Source of the DNA: Akkermansiaceae bacterium | GTDB taxonomy: Bacteria; Verrucomicrobiota; Verrucomicrobiia; Verrucomicrobiales; Akkermansiaceae | Length of the DNA stretch: 64,000 nucleotides | Assembly (NCBI GenBank): GCA_905181965.1 | Contig: CAJIZY010000011.1 | Coordinates: forward strand, 56,672-120,671 | Reading direction: 5' to 3' | Shown: positions 49,227-59,039 of the stretch, piece by piece | Numbering within the stretch: position 1 is the first letter of the stretch | Layout of the letters: the number at the start of each line of letters is the position of its first letter | Notes under the pieces: generated by a model | What the model was told of the DNA's origin: nothing | Databases searched by the model: none | The model's input: the letters and a program-made list of their open reading frames with translations, nothing else | Position numbers and translations under genes: made by a program

Positions 49227-50528
49227 TTAGGGAAGGTCGATGACTAGGAATTTGGTGAAAATGAAGAAGGATCCCCACGAGATGGCGATACCGGCTCCTG
49301 TAACCTTTAAAATGGCGTGAGGACTACGTGCTCCGATGGCCACCGCTAAGACTGGGATGAAGATCATGGTAGCGATCGGATAAGGAAGATCAATCACCTG
49401 CATAGAGAGAAGATAGCCGGCCAGAATTACGAGGGTGAGGGAGCTCTGGCGCCAATCAAATGGGGGCTCACGATTTTTTTCTTTTTTGGTAAAAGAACGG
49501 ACTAGGACCCAGACGCCGGTGCCAAGAACCAAGACGAGTATTGGAACTGCCGGATCGGGCAAGCCTTGGTATTGAACCAAGGCGACGTCCTGAAATTCTT
49601 CTTCTCTTGCGGCGAGGTGGGCATCGAGTTCATTACCACGAAGAAAAAGCGGAGCTGTTTTAGTCTCAGCAAGTTTTTTGCGAACGTAGTCGGTTGTCAT
49701 AGCCGCTTCCAACATATCGGCGATCTGTTCAATTACCGCGGGGGGAGTTGATTTGGGGGCCCACCAATAATGAACGTGTGGCATAACGACATTGTAGCCG
49801 AGTTCACGGCCTGTCGAAACGTCTGGCAAGTCCGGGTGACGCTCCGGGCCGAGGTAACCGATGGCGCGAATGCCACTTCCTTTGAAGCCAATAAATTCAG
49901 AGAGCGAAAAAGGAGTTACGTCGATGTGCTTGCCGATTAGATCGTGTCGACGTTTCGATCCGCCGCCACTTGGGACCATACGGAATTTTGTTTCTCCGCC
50001 CGCGCTTTCTAGTCGGCGTCCGGCAAAATGAGTTGGCGTTCCCGGAGCCATGCCAAACAAGATCGAGTCGGGCTTTTCAGCCGCGGCTTTGAGCAAGCCG
50101 TTTAGTTCCTGAAAGGGAGAATCATTGCGCACGCAGATCACGAGGTTGGACTCTGCAGTGGCAGCAATCGGCTGAAAGGCCTCTGGGCCATAGGTGACCC
50201 GTCCCGCATATTTCGAAGTGAAAATACCTTCGTGTAAATTGAGAATCATGTGGCCGTCTGGTGGCGCATTTCGAACACGTCGGCTTCCAATCGTTCCCCC
50301 TGCTCCCGGAACATTTACGACCACCAGCGGCTCGGGAAGCAGGTCGTGATCTTCGACCGATTTTTGAATAATACGGGTGAAGGTATCACTATCGCCACCG
50401 GGCCCGAAAGGGACGACAATTTTGACGGGTTTGCGGGGGAACTCGCCTCTTTCGGGCTTGATTTTGTGATCTTGGCAGGAGGTCGTTACAAAACCGAAGA
50501 GAGCGCCAAGCAGGATTATGCGAAACAT
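49227..50528 (-). CDS. TctC-TctB fusion: binding lipoprotein plus small permease
   Basis: A 433-residue fusion. Residues 1-18 form a lipoprotein signal (cysteine 18). Residues 33-315 are a TctC/Bug-type binding domain (VKIVVPFGPGGDSDTFTR, VNVPGAGGTIGSRRV, GMAPGTPTHFAGRRL). Residues about 327-427 add four membrane segments of TctB type (ILVLVLGTGVWVLV, LTLVILAGYLLSMQVI, IATMIFIPVLAVAIG, AGIAISWGSFFIFTKF). TctC and TctB are usually separate proteins; here the receptor is tethered to the permease complex. It is the first gene of the operon with tctA and the sulfatase. Ligand unknown, probably a carboxylate. Confidence 0.88.
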   Translation of the reverse strand: MFRIILLGALFGFVTTSCQDHKIKPERGEFPRKPVKIVVPFGPGGDSDTFTRIIQKSVEDHDLLPEPLVVVNVPGAGGTIGSRRVRNAPPDGHMILNLHEGIFTSKYAGRVTYGPEAFQPIAATAESNLVICVRNDSPFQELNGLLKAAAEKPDSILFGMAPGTPTHFAGRRLESAGGETKFRMVPSGGGSKRRHDLIGKHIDVTPFSLSEFIGFKGSGIRAIGYLGPERHPDLPDVSTGRELGYNVVMPHVHYWWAPKSTPPAVIEQIADMLEAAMTTDYVRKKLAETKTAPLFLRGNELDAHLAAREEEFQDVALVQYQGLPDPAVPILVLVLGTGVWVLVRSFTKKEKNREPPFDWRQSSLTLVILAGYLLSMQVIDLPYPIATMIFIPVLAVAIGARSPHAILKVTGAGIAISWGSFFIFTKFLVIDLP

Positions 50529-50989
50529 TGTATAATTAGTGATTTGCCAGTTCCGCGGGACTAAGTGCTGTCATGAGACACCTGAAATGTTGGTGAATAA
50601 AGGATTTTTCCTTGAGGGATTCTTAAATCGAAGATCTTTCTCCGTAAGCTTCCCTGTAGAGATATCTAGAGCGCAGCAGATATCGGATGGGGGGATTGTG
50701 TGTGGAAAGAGAATGGCCAATCCTTTGTTCATATTCGAAGAAACTAAACAGGGAGTTTGGAAGGACCAATCTCTAACTATTCGGGAGATGGTTTTAGATG
50801 AGTAATCGGGGCCGGAAAAGTTTGCTTGAATATCGTGTTTTCTCTCCAGTTGATCTATCTATTGATATTGATCTTCAATTAAGCCCTAAGAGAGTGCTGG
50901 TCTTAATTCTCTCGCCGTGGTCAATTTTTTTATGAGAAAAATAATTCATTCTGCCTTCCCAACTGAAATTCCGCACTAGAATACCTTCA
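50529..50989. other. intergenic stretch
   Basis: About 460 bases between divergent tctC-tctB and the ABC transporter. One 88-codon frame on the + strand (50539-50805) lacks a convincing start and protein-like composition. The right part is AT-rich and probably holds promoters. I see no RNA gene. Confidence 0.4.
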
Positions 50990-52789
50990 ATGGCGAATAA
51001 TGATTTTCACTATGAATTGAGCGATCGGGAATTAGCGGGGCGGATATGGGTCCGCCTACGACCCTATCGCAGACGAATCGGATGGGCTTTGACCCTTCTT
51101 GTCTTTGCCGTTCCTTTCGTGAATTTTCATCCTCTCGTGTGGGGATTTGTAGCTGACGCTTTAGTTGATCAAACCCTCACTGCCGGGGTTCTCGTGATGT
51201 GGCTCTCTATTATGCTCGTGAGCTATTTGATCGGAATTGCGGCGGGCGCGGTTCAGAGTTATCTCCTCGAAAAGACTGGTCAGGCTTTCGTTCGAGATAT
51301 TCGGGCCGAGCTTTTTTCTAAGTTCCAGGAACAGTCACTAGCTTACCACCGGAATTGCAGGACTGGCGAGCTGGTGACCCGTATCACTAGTGATGTTGAT
51401 GCGATGGAGCAATCGGTCCTACAGGGACTGACTGCATTGATGGAGGAGGTTGTCACTTTTATCGTGGTGGCGGGAATGGTTCTCTGGATCAGCCCGGTAG
51501 TTGGGGCGGCTTCTATTATCCCGCTCGCCTTCGCTTTTATTTTTATCCGAAAATACAATCGTAGAGTTAAATCACTCTATGCCGGAGTGCGAAAGAGGCT
51601 CGGGAACATTGGGTCCTTCGTGCAAGATCGATTGGCTGGAATCTTGGTCACTCAATCATTTGGCCGCAGGGAGCATGAGACGGAGACGTTTCGGGAGAAT
51701 GCCGATCACTTTTATGATTCAAGTGTCAAGGCAAGTCGGCTTCGTAATACGTATTTTCCAATCGTTTCTGTTTTTGGCTTTATCAATAATCTCATCATGC
51801 TGGGCCTTGGAGCGTGGCTCATCATGAACGACAGCAGTCTCTTTTCACTTGGAGCTCTTCTGGCTTATCGTGGTTTTTGGTGGCGCCTTCAAAGTCCTAT
51901 CCGGACGATTGCCCAAACGAGTGATATTCTCCAAAGAGCTCGAGCAGCGGCAACACGTATCATGGAGCTTCTCGATGAACCTGTTCTCATTAAAAATAAG
52001 CCGGAGGCCAGATCATTGGAAAGCGTGAATGGAGCGATCGATTTTAATGAGGTGAGTTTCTCATATCTCCCTGGAAAGCCTATTCTAAAGCAGGTGAGTT
52101 TCTCGATCAAAGCTGGCGAGTTTGTGGCGGTTGCCGGGGGGAGTGGTTCAGGGAAAAGCACGCTCCTCAATTTAATCCCCCGCTTTTATGATGTTGATTC
52201 TGGCTCGGTTACGATTGATGACACCCAAATCAAAATGGTGACCCTCGATTCTCTTCGCAAGAAAATCGGATATGTTGGGCAGGACCATTACCTTTTCGAT
52301 GGCACAATATGGGAGAACCTGATTTATGGGGATCCGGATGCCACTGAGGAAGAAATTTTCTCAGCGGCCAGGAAGGCGAATGCTCATGATTTTATTCGGT
52401 CCTTACAGAAAGGTTATGAAACGCAGGTCGGCCAAAATGGAGTGAAACTTTCGGGAGGCCAGCGTCAGCGACTGAGCTTAGCGCGAGCTTTTCTAGCCAC
52501 GCCGCGTATCCTCTTACTTGATGAACCAACCGCTTCAGTGGAGCCCGAAAGCGAATTTTTAATTCACGACGCAGTTTTGACACGCTCACGGAAGAGTGGA
52601 GGGACCACGGTTCTCGTGACTCACCGTATTGATCTTCTCCGTCAGGCTCCGCGAATCCTCTTTTTCGATCAAGGAAAATTGGCTGCAGATGGAGCCCATC
52701 ATGATCTGGTCGAAGGTTGTTTAGCCTATGCAGAGGCCTACTTACGTTGGGAAGTGGAAGAAGCGAACCAGATTTCCGTTCTTCGGTAA
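50990..52789 (+). CDS. ABC exporter, permease-ATPase half-transporter
   Basis: A 599-residue fused exporter. Residues 30-320 are the six-helix membrane domain, with the coupling region VRDIRAELFSKFQEQSLAYH. The ATPase follows: Walker A GGSGSGKST (about 383), Q-loop VGQDHYLFDGTIWENL, signature KLSGGQRQRLSLARAF, Walker B ILLLDEPTAS and switch VLVTHR. It would work as a homodimer, exporting a lipid, drug or polysaccharide-related substrate. In the signature block the Glu of Walker B is in place (DEPT), so it is catalytically complete. Confidence 0.93.
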   Translation: MANNDFHYELSDRELAGRIWVRLRPYRRRIGWALTLLVFAVPFVNFHPLVWGFVADALVDQTLTAGVLVMWLSIMLVSYLIGIAAGAVQSYLLEKTGQAFVRDIRAELFSKFQEQSLAYHRNCRTGELVTRITSDVDAMEQSVLQGLTALMEEVVTFIVVAGMVLWISPVVGAASIIPLAFAFIFIRKYNRRVKSLYAGVRKRLGNIGSFVQDRLAGILVTQSFGRREHETETFRENADHFYDSSVKASRLRNTYFPIVSVFGFINNLIMLGLGAWLIMNDSSLFSLGALLAYRGFWWRLQSPIRTIAQTSDILQRARAAATRIMELLDEPVLIKNKPEARSLESVNGAIDFNEVSFSYLPGKPILKQVSFSIKAGEFVAVAGGSGSGKSTLLNLIPRFYDVDSGSVTIDDTQIKMVTLDSLRKKIGYVGQDHYLFDGTIWENLIYGDPDATEEEIFSAARKANAHDFIRSLQKGYETQVGQNGVKLSGGQRQRLSLARAFLATPRILLLDEPTASVEPESEFLIHDAVLTRSRKSGGTTVLVTHRIDLLRQAPRILFFDQGKLAADGAHHDLVEGCLAYAEAYLRWEVEEANQISVLR

Positions 52790-52890
52790 ATTATGGTTCG
52801 CATTTCTTGGTTGGTGGCGATGTATTAAGAAATAGTTACTTGGAAGTAATACCAAGCAACGGAGAAAATCTCTTGGCCTTCAAGACAACC

Positions 52891-54438
52891 ATGACCATAG
52901 AAAAGACACAGGAATTCTTAAAGGTGTTTGGCTTTATCTTTTTTCTAATTTCTTCTGCGAAGGCGGATCAGGCAGGTGGTTGGAATCGTTTCCGGGGTCC
53001 TCACGGTTCCGGAGTTGCAGTTGGCTGTCAACCACCCGTCCGAGTTGGGAAAGATTGCGAAGCTTGGCGGGTCCCAATCCCGCAGGGGCTGTCTTCTCCA
53101 GTTTTATCGGAGAGCCAGATTTTCCTCACTGCCGTTAGAGAGGACGAGTTGATGACAATTGCTCTAGACAAACAGAGCGGGAAGGAACTCTGGCGAAGAT
53201 TTGCTCCAGTAAAAGCGACGGAGAAGGTTCACCGTGCCGCGAGTCAAGCTTCTTCAACTGTTCTGGTCGATGAACAATACATCATCGTCTATTTCGGGTC
53301 GTATGGATTGCTTTGCTACGACCATGATGGAAACGAAGTTTGGAAGAAGCCGATTCCAACTCCCCAAACCTTATATGGAATGGCAAGCTCGCCGATCGGT
53401 TTTGGTGAAATGGTGATTATGGTTCTTGATGACGACCGAAATCTACCTGGCAGCAAGTTAAGCCGTTCTAGGGTCGTGGCCTATGAAAAAGCGACCGGAA
53501 AGGAAGCTTGGAAGACGGCACGGCCATTTTCTCGCAGTGGGTGGTCGACGCCTATCATTTGGTATCACAAGGTTGGAACGGATCTTGTCGTTTTGGGAGA
53601 CGGACGTCTCAATGGTTATGATCCGAAAACAGGCGAGGGGAAGTGGCACACTACTGGTTTTTCTCGCGAGACGATCGCGGTTCCGGTGGCGAACCGTGAT
53701 CATGTTTTCGCTTCTTCTTCAAGAAGGGGTGGTGATGGCGACGCAGAGACCAACCCAAAGCCCTTCTGGGATGCAATTCTCCCCTTTGATAAGAACAAGA
53801 ATGGTAAGATCGAAAGATCGGAAATGAAGGTGCCTTTTACTTTTCCTTTCCGCCCGGAACTTCCGATTGATCACCCTGGGTTTGGCTTCCCCATGCCTGT
53901 CGATCTAAAGAAGCGTGAGGAACGTGTGGACTGGATCTTGAGTTGGTTTGATAAAGATAAAGACCAAGCCTGGAGTGAGGAGGAGTTTATGAAGGGGTTC
54001 AAGGACAAGCCCGGTAAACCACTTCTCGTGGCAGTTCGTCCGGGTGGCTCTGGGAACGTTAGCGAAACCCATGCAAGTTGGTCAGTAAACCGTAATATCC
54101 CAGAAATTCCTTCTCCGCTTCTTCACGATGGGATTATTTACCTGATCCGGGCAGGAGGAGTTCTCGCGGCGACTGACGCCCAAAATGGCGAGATCATTTA
54201 CCGCAACAGAATTTCGAGTCTTGGAGGTCAGTGCACCGCTTCTCCGGTCTATGCCAACGGGCACCTTTATCTTGTTGCCAGTCATGGGGTGATCTCGGTT
54301 GTTGCGACCGGCAGGAAATTTAGGGAGATTCATTCGTATGACCTTGGCGAAGAATCCGAAACGACTCCGGCGATCGACCGAAATTCAATCTATATCCGCA
54401 CGGGAAGACACTTAATATCCTTCCGTAAATCGAAGTGA
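52891..54438 (+). CDS. secreted beta-propeller protein with inserted EF-hands
   Basis: A 515-residue protein from ATG 52891 with a hydrophobic signal (KVFGFIFFLISSAKADQAG) and the PVC propeller entry WNRFRGPHGSGV. Blades such as DKQSGKELWRRFA, YEKATGKEAWKTA and DAQNGEIIYRNR surround an insertion (about 290-400) with two EF-hand loops, DKNKNGKIERSE and DKDKDQAWSEEE. The first loop has good calcium ligands; the second is weaker at its ninth position. Calcium binding by the insert is likely. The frame opens further upstream, inside the ABC gene, which is not coding. Confidence 0.83.
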   Translation: MTIEKTQEFLKVFGFIFFLISSAKADQAGGWNRFRGPHGSGVAVGCQPPVRVGKDCEAWRVPIPQGLSSPVLSESQIFLTAVREDELMTIALDKQSGKELWRRFAPVKATEKVHRAASQASSTVLVDEQYIIVYFGSYGLLCYDHDGNEVWKKPIPTPQTLYGMASSPIGFGEMVIMVLDDDRNLPGSKLSRSRVVAYEKATGKEAWKTARPFSRSGWSTPIIWYHKVGTDLVVLGDGRLNGYDPKTGEGKWHTTGFSRETIAVPVANRDHVFASSSRRGGDGDAETNPKPFWDAILPFDKNKNGKIERSEMKVPFTFPFRPELPIDHPGFGFPMPVDLKKREERVDWILSWFDKDKDQAWSEEEFMKGFKDKPGKPLLVAVRPGGSGNVSETHASWSVNRNIPEIPSPLLHDGIIYLIRAGGVLAATDAQNGEIIYRNRISSLGGQCTASPVYANGHLYLVASHGVISVVATGRKFREIHSYDLGEESETTPAIDRNSIYIRTGRHLISFRKSK

Positions 54439-54498
54439 TGTTTTTTATCGAAGGTTGAGGAATGCTGGATATCTTTTCCCAACGAAGGAACGCGGCAA

Positions 54499-55779
54499 AT
54501 GGCAGAATTAACTGAATCTCAGACCAGTCCAAGTGTGACCCTACCTCCGGCAACTAAAGCTGGTGGTCTCGCAAGGGTTTGGCGTCTGATTCTACCTCTA
54601 ATGTTTCTGGGAACGGGATGGTTTGCATTCGATCATTGGATGCAACCAGAAGTCCGGGAAAAGCGGCAGCGAGGTTTACCCCAACTGCCAAAGACGAGAG
54701 TGATTGAATTGACTGTTGTTGATTTTGAACCGCAGATCGAAACCAGTGGAGTGATCCGGGCACACAACCAAATCACTCTCACTTCGCAAGTCAGTGGACG
54801 AATAGTGGCAACTCATCCTCAGTTTGAGGATGGTGCCTACTTTGAGGAAGGAACGATTCTCGTGGAGCTCGACAAGGCGGATTTCAAAACAGCGGTTGCA
54901 AGTGCAAAATCGCAGCAGGCCCAAGCGCTTGCGATACTTGCACAAGAGCAAACACGGGCTAAGCAGGCTCGCTTAGACTGGGAGGATCTTGGTTACGAAG
55001 AGGAGCCCAGCGATCTCGTGCTGCGCGTTCCGCAGTTACGCGAGGCAGAAGCTCGTGTCGAAGCTGCTGCTGCACAGCTGGAACAGGCTGAGCGTGGTCT
55101 TGAGCGTTGCCAAATTCGTGCTCCATTTGATGGGCGAATGCGTCAGCGCATGGTGGGAGTCAGTCAGACGATCGGCAGTGGAACGAGCCTCGCTTCCATC
55201 TTTGCGGTAGACTATGCCGAGGTGCGTCTTCCCATTGAGGCTAGGCATATGCGATTTCTTGAATTGCCAGAGGAAGCAAGTGACTCACCCGTCAAGATCA
55301 TCCTTCGAGATGCTCTGGATGAAAGTAATAAGGTTGAATGGGAAGCGTGGATTGTTCGAACCGAAGGGGCATTGAATGAACAATCGCTCGATCTCTTTGC
55401 GATTGCTCGCATTGATGATCCTTTCGGTCGGGAATCTGGGAAGGCACCGCTTCGGATTGGACAGCCAGTTTCAGCAAAAGTGCCTGGGCGGCCCTTCGAG
55501 AAAGTCGTTGTGATCCCGCGCAAAGCGGTTCGTCAACTTTCACGTATCACCGTTGTTGATCGAGATTCCCATATTATTACCAAACGCATGGTGACTCCGC
55601 TCTGGGAAAACGACACCGATTTGATTGTCAGTGACGAGTTCCTCGTCGATGGCACTTTGCTTGCAACTGCTTATCTCGTTTATACTCCGGACGGAACTCC
55701 GGTTGAGATTTTGCCGGACCCTTCCCCGGAAGGCGAACCCCCTGTTGCTACGAATGGCAACGATGACAAGACGGACTGA
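54499..55779 (+). CDS. RND efflux periplasmic adaptor (HlyD/MFP family)
   Basis: A 426-residue membrane fusion protein. A membrane segment (LILPLMFLGTGWFAFDHW, about 30-48) is followed by a lipoyl-like domain (IRAHNQITLTSQVSGRIVAT), a coiled-coil hairpin rich in Ala and Gln (about 130-200), the return lipoyl motif GLERCQIRAPFDGRMRQR and a beta-barrel domain. It links the pump to an outer-membrane channel. Its stop overlaps the start of the pump gene by one base (TGATG). Confidence 0.92.
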   Translation: MAELTESQTSPSVTLPPATKAGGLARVWRLILPLMFLGTGWFAFDHWMQPEVREKRQRGLPQLPKTRVIELTVVDFEPQIETSGVIRAHNQITLTSQVSGRIVATHPQFEDGAYFEEGTILVELDKADFKTAVASAKSQQAQALAILAQEQTRAKQARLDWEDLGYEEEPSDLVLRVPQLREAEARVEAAAAQLEQAERGLERCQIRAPFDGRMRQRMVGVSQTIGSGTSLASIFAVDYAEVRLPIEARHMRFLELPEEASDSPVKIILRDALDESNKVEWEAWIVRTEGALNEQSLDLFAIARIDDPFGRESGKAPLRIGQPVSAKVPGRPFEKVVVIPRKAVRQLSRITVVDRDSHIITKRMVTPLWENDTDLIVSDEFLVDGTLLATAYLVYTPDGTPVEILPDPSPEGEPPVATNGNDDKTD

Positions 55780-58700
55780 TGATACGCTGGTTCGCCAATA
55801 ATGGCATCGCAGCCAACTTGTTAATGTTTGCGATCCTCGCGGCTGGCTTCAACGCGGCATGGAACAAGGTGCCCCTAGAGGTTGTCCCTGAATCAAGCGC
55901 ATGGGAGATCGTTTACATGGAGATGCCCTATCGCGGAGGAACCCCGAAGGACATTGAGGAAAATGTGCTGATTCCCGTTGAACGTGCGCTGGAGGGAATT
56001 AGTGGGATTCGCGAAGTTAATTCCGATGGAATGCCGGGGATGGCGAAGTTTTACTTCAAGGCAAAGGAGGGAGTCGACCTTGATAAGCTGCTCGATGAGA
56101 TCAAGAGCCGTATCGATACCATCTCGACGTTTCCCGGTGAGACTGAGCGGGCGAAGATTATTATTCCTGATTCCAGTGGTCGGCTGCCGGTGCTGAGTGT
56201 GGCGGTGACTGGTGAATTTGATGAGGCGGCTTTGCTCCAAGTCACTAAGAAAGTGCAGCGGGAGATTCTTGAATTGGAGGGGGTAAGTCGTGCTGATATC
56301 CAGGGCGTCCGCAAAACTGAAATCTCAATTGAGGCAGATCTTGCTAAGTTGCGTGCCTACAAGCTCACCTTCCGTGAGCTTGCTGATGCCATCCGCAGTT
56401 CATCGATCAATCTGACAGCGGGGACGATCCGCAGCGATAGCGGCCGACTTGTAGTCAAGACTCGTGGTCAAGCCTACCAGGCTGCCGAGTTTAAGAAGAT
56501 CTTGATCCGAGCTGCTAACGGTGCTGACGTCATGCTGGGCGAGGTTGCTAAGGTAAACGACGGGTTTGAGGAGGATCAAAAAATCGTCGAATTTAATGGG
56601 CGACCTGCCATGTTCATCCAAGTTCGCCGGGCACGCGGTGAGGATGCGATTGAAATTTCAGATCGTATTAAGGAATACGTTTCGACGCGCGCTCCCGAAG
56701 GAGCACACCTTTATGCTTGGAATGATAGCTCATTATCGATTCGGGGTCGGCTGGGCACGCTGGCCAGTTCGTTACTTCAGGGGTGCGTTCTGGTTTTTTT
56801 AATTCTCGGCTTGTTCCTGCGCCCGCAGGTTGCGCTGTGGGTTGTTCTAGGCATTCCGATCAGCTTTGCAGGCGGTGTTCTGGTGATGTCGATGGATCTT
56901 CCATTTTTTGAGATCTATCCCATCACCGCTAATGTGATGAGTCTTTTTGGGTTCATCATCGTACTCGGAGTAGTAGTCGATGATGCAATTGTGACCGGAG
57001 AAAACGTTTTTGCGAAGTTACAGACTGGAATGGATCCGCTTGAAGCTTCTGTCCTTGGGACGAAAGAGGTCGCGGTTCCGGTGACCTTTGGAATCTTGAC
57101 CACGATAGCGGCCTTCGTACCCTTGTCGCACGTCAATGGAGGGTGGGGAGATTTTGTGAAACAGATCCCACCGGTCGTCATTCCCGTGCTCTTATTCTCG
57201 TTGGTTGAATCCAAACTCATTTTACCATCACACCTCAAGCACGTGCGTCCGCGGGGACAAAACATTGGTGTTTTTGGGCGCTTTCAAAAGGGAGTTGCTG
57301 ATGGGATGGAGCGGTTCGTTGACCGAGTTTATGTCCCAACTTTAAAAGTCGCGGTGCGTTACCGATTTTCGGTTTTGGCTTTCTTTATCGCACTAGCAAT
57401 GGCGATGGCCGGATACTGGGCTGGTGGCCGAATGGGATTCGCTTCTTTTCCAGCGGTGGAAAATTTGCGTATTTCTGCGGACCTAAATTTACCCAACGAT
57501 TTGCCGATTGAGCGGACACACGCCTATGTCGAGCGTATTACAGCTGCCACCGAGATCCTGAAGAAGGAATACACCGATCCAAAGACTGGGGAGACCCTGA
57601 TCCGAAATGTCGCTCGGATCACTGGATCTTCTGACTTTGAAGGCCGGTCCGATTCATCGCGCGGCAAGGTTGTGGTCGAGGTAATGCCGCCAAGTGAACG
57701 TTCCGAAGCTGGGCCAACCAATGCACAAATCGCAAAACGTTGGACCGAATTGGTTGGCGAGATTGAAGAAGCAGATTCGTTTTATATTCATGCCGAAATT
57801 ACCGGGAAAGAGCGTCGTGAGCAGCAGAAAGAGAACGCCGGCAATGGTGAACCGATGGCGCTTGAGCTTCGGGGGCCAAATTCGGAAGCGAAGAACAAGA
57901 TCGCTGAGGAAATAAAAAAATTGATGCGCGGGTACGAGGGAATTGGTGGTGCTTGGGCACAGATTAATCGCGGCCAAGACGAAATCGAGTTTACTCTCAA
58001 GCCTCGCGCGGCGGAACTTGGGATTACCCAAGGACTTCTTGCGCAACAGGTAAGGCAGGCTTTCTATGGAGAAGAGGCTCAGAGAATCATCCGCGATAGC
58101 GAGGAGATTCGTATCATGCTTCGTCTGCCTAAAGACGATCGGAAATCGCTTCACACTTTATCGAGGCTGAAGATACGTTCTCCAAGAGGCGGAGAAGTTT
58201 CGCTGAATACGGTGGCGAATTATAGATTCACTAAGGCTCCGACCTTTGTTGAGCGAAATGATGGTGCCGAAGTGATTCGAATTGGTGGCATGCCACAAGA
58301 CGACAGTGTTGATATCGTTGGTATCGCCGGAGAGCTTGACCCTGAGATTCGCAAGTTAACTGACAAAGTGAAGGGGCTTTCTTTTCTTTGGACCGGATAT
58401 GTTGCGGAGCATGAAGCATCAGTGAAGAAAACATGGCTTAATGCTGCCTTCCTGATTTTTGCGCTCTACGCACTCTTGGCGATTCCATTCCGCTCTGTCG
58501 TTCAGCCGATTTATGTTTTGTTGGCAGTACCTTTTGGGGTGATTGGTGCTTTGCTGGGACATCTGATTATGGATATCACCCCCAACTTCCTTTCGGTTTT
58601 TGGAATGCTTGCGCTTGCTGGTGTTGTGGTAAACGACTCGCTTGTCATGGTTGATTTTGTGAATAAGAGGCGTCGTTCTGGAATGCCTCTTATTGAAGCG

Positions 58701-58955
58701 GCGCTTGCCGCCGGGGCACGACGGTTCCGTCCCATTATCCTGACATCTCTTACGACCTTCGCAGGTCTTGTCCCCTTGCTGCTGGATCAATCTCTTCAAG
58801 CCCAGTTTCTTATTCCAATGGCAGTTTCATTGGCTTACGGCATTCTTTTTGCCACCGCCATCACCTTATTCCTAATTCCCTGCGCTCTCCTTGTTGCTGA
58901 CGATATTGGCCGATCTTTGAAGCGTCTGTTGGGCGTTCATTCTGATCGTTCATGA
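55779..58955 (+). CDS. RND family efflux pump permease (AcrB/MexB-like)
   Basis: A 1058-residue inner-membrane pump with twelve segments and two large periplasmic loops. The N-terminus (MIRWFANNGIAANLLMFAI) is of the shortened type common in Bacteroidetes and PVC pumps. The proton-relay aspartates are D401 and D402 in VLGVVVDDAIVTGENV. It should export small amphiphilic molecules driven by proton import, with the adaptor gene just upstream. No TolC-like outer channel is encoded beside it. Intact despite its length. Confidence 0.93.
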   Translation: MIRWFANNGIAANLLMFAILAAGFNAAWNKVPLEVVPESSAWEIVYMEMPYRGGTPKDIEENVLIPVERALEGISGIREVNSDGMPGMAKFYFKAKEGVDLDKLLDEIKSRIDTISTFPGETERAKIIIPDSSGRLPVLSVAVTGEFDEAALLQVTKKVQREILELEGVSRADIQGVRKTEISIEADLAKLRAYKLTFRELADAIRSSSINLTAGTIRSDSGRLVVKTRGQAYQAAEFKKILIRAANGADVMLGEVAKVNDGFEEDQKIVEFNGRPAMFIQVRRARGEDAIEISDRIKEYVSTRAPEGAHLYAWNDSSLSIRGRLGTLASSLLQGCVLVFLILGLFLRPQVALWVVLGIPISFAGGVLVMSMDLPFFEIYPITANVMSLFGFIIVLGVVVDDAIVTGENVFAKLQTGMDPLEASVLGTKEVAVPVTFGILTTIAAFVPLSHVNGGWGDFVKQIPPVVIPVLLFSLVESKLILPSHLKHVRPRGQNIGVFGRFQKGVADGMERFVDRVYVPTLKVAVRYRFSVLAFFIALAMAMAGYWAGGRMGFASFPAVENLRISADLNLPNDLPIERTHAYVERITAATEILKKEYTDPKTGETLIRNVARITGSSDFEGRSDSSRGKVVVEVMPPSERSEAGPTNAQIAKRWTELVGEIEEADSFYIHAEITGKERREQQKENAGNGEPMALELRGPNSEAKNKIAEEIKKLMRGYEGIGGAWAQINRGQDEIEFTLKPRAAELGITQGLLAQQVRQAFYGEEAQRIIRDSEEIRIMLRLPKDDRKSLHTLSRLKIRSPRGGEVSLNTVANYRFTKAPTFVERNDGAEVIRIGGMPQDDSVDIVGIAGELDPEIRKLTDKVKGLSFLWTGYVAEHEASVKKTWLNAAFLIFALYALLAIPFRSVVQPIYVLLAVPFGVIGALLGHLIMDITPNFLSVFGMLALAGVVVNDSLVMVDFVNKRRRSGMPLIEAALAAGARRFRPIILTSLTTFAGLVPLLLDQSLQAQFLIPMAVSLAYGILFATAITLFLIPCALLVADDIGRSLKRLLGVHSDRS

Positions 58956-58972
58956 GGGGGTGGGTTTACCTC

Positions 58973-59005
58973 AAGACCGTTTTTGCGGTCCTGATAGCTT
59001 TTTCG
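58973..59005 (+). terminator. probable terminator after the RND operon
   Basis: Hairpin CAAGACCG/CGGTCCTG with one G-T pair around a short T-rich loop, followed by a short T run. It sits about 18 bases after the pump stop and before the convergent nitric oxide synthase gene. Confidence 0.45.
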
Positions 59006-59039
59006 GATGGGCACTCCTAGGTAGGTCGCCCAAATTTAT

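Noticed and set aside
50539..50805. 88-codon frame between tct genes and the ABC transporter
   Set aside because: No credible start, no motif and atypical composition; listed only as intergenic.
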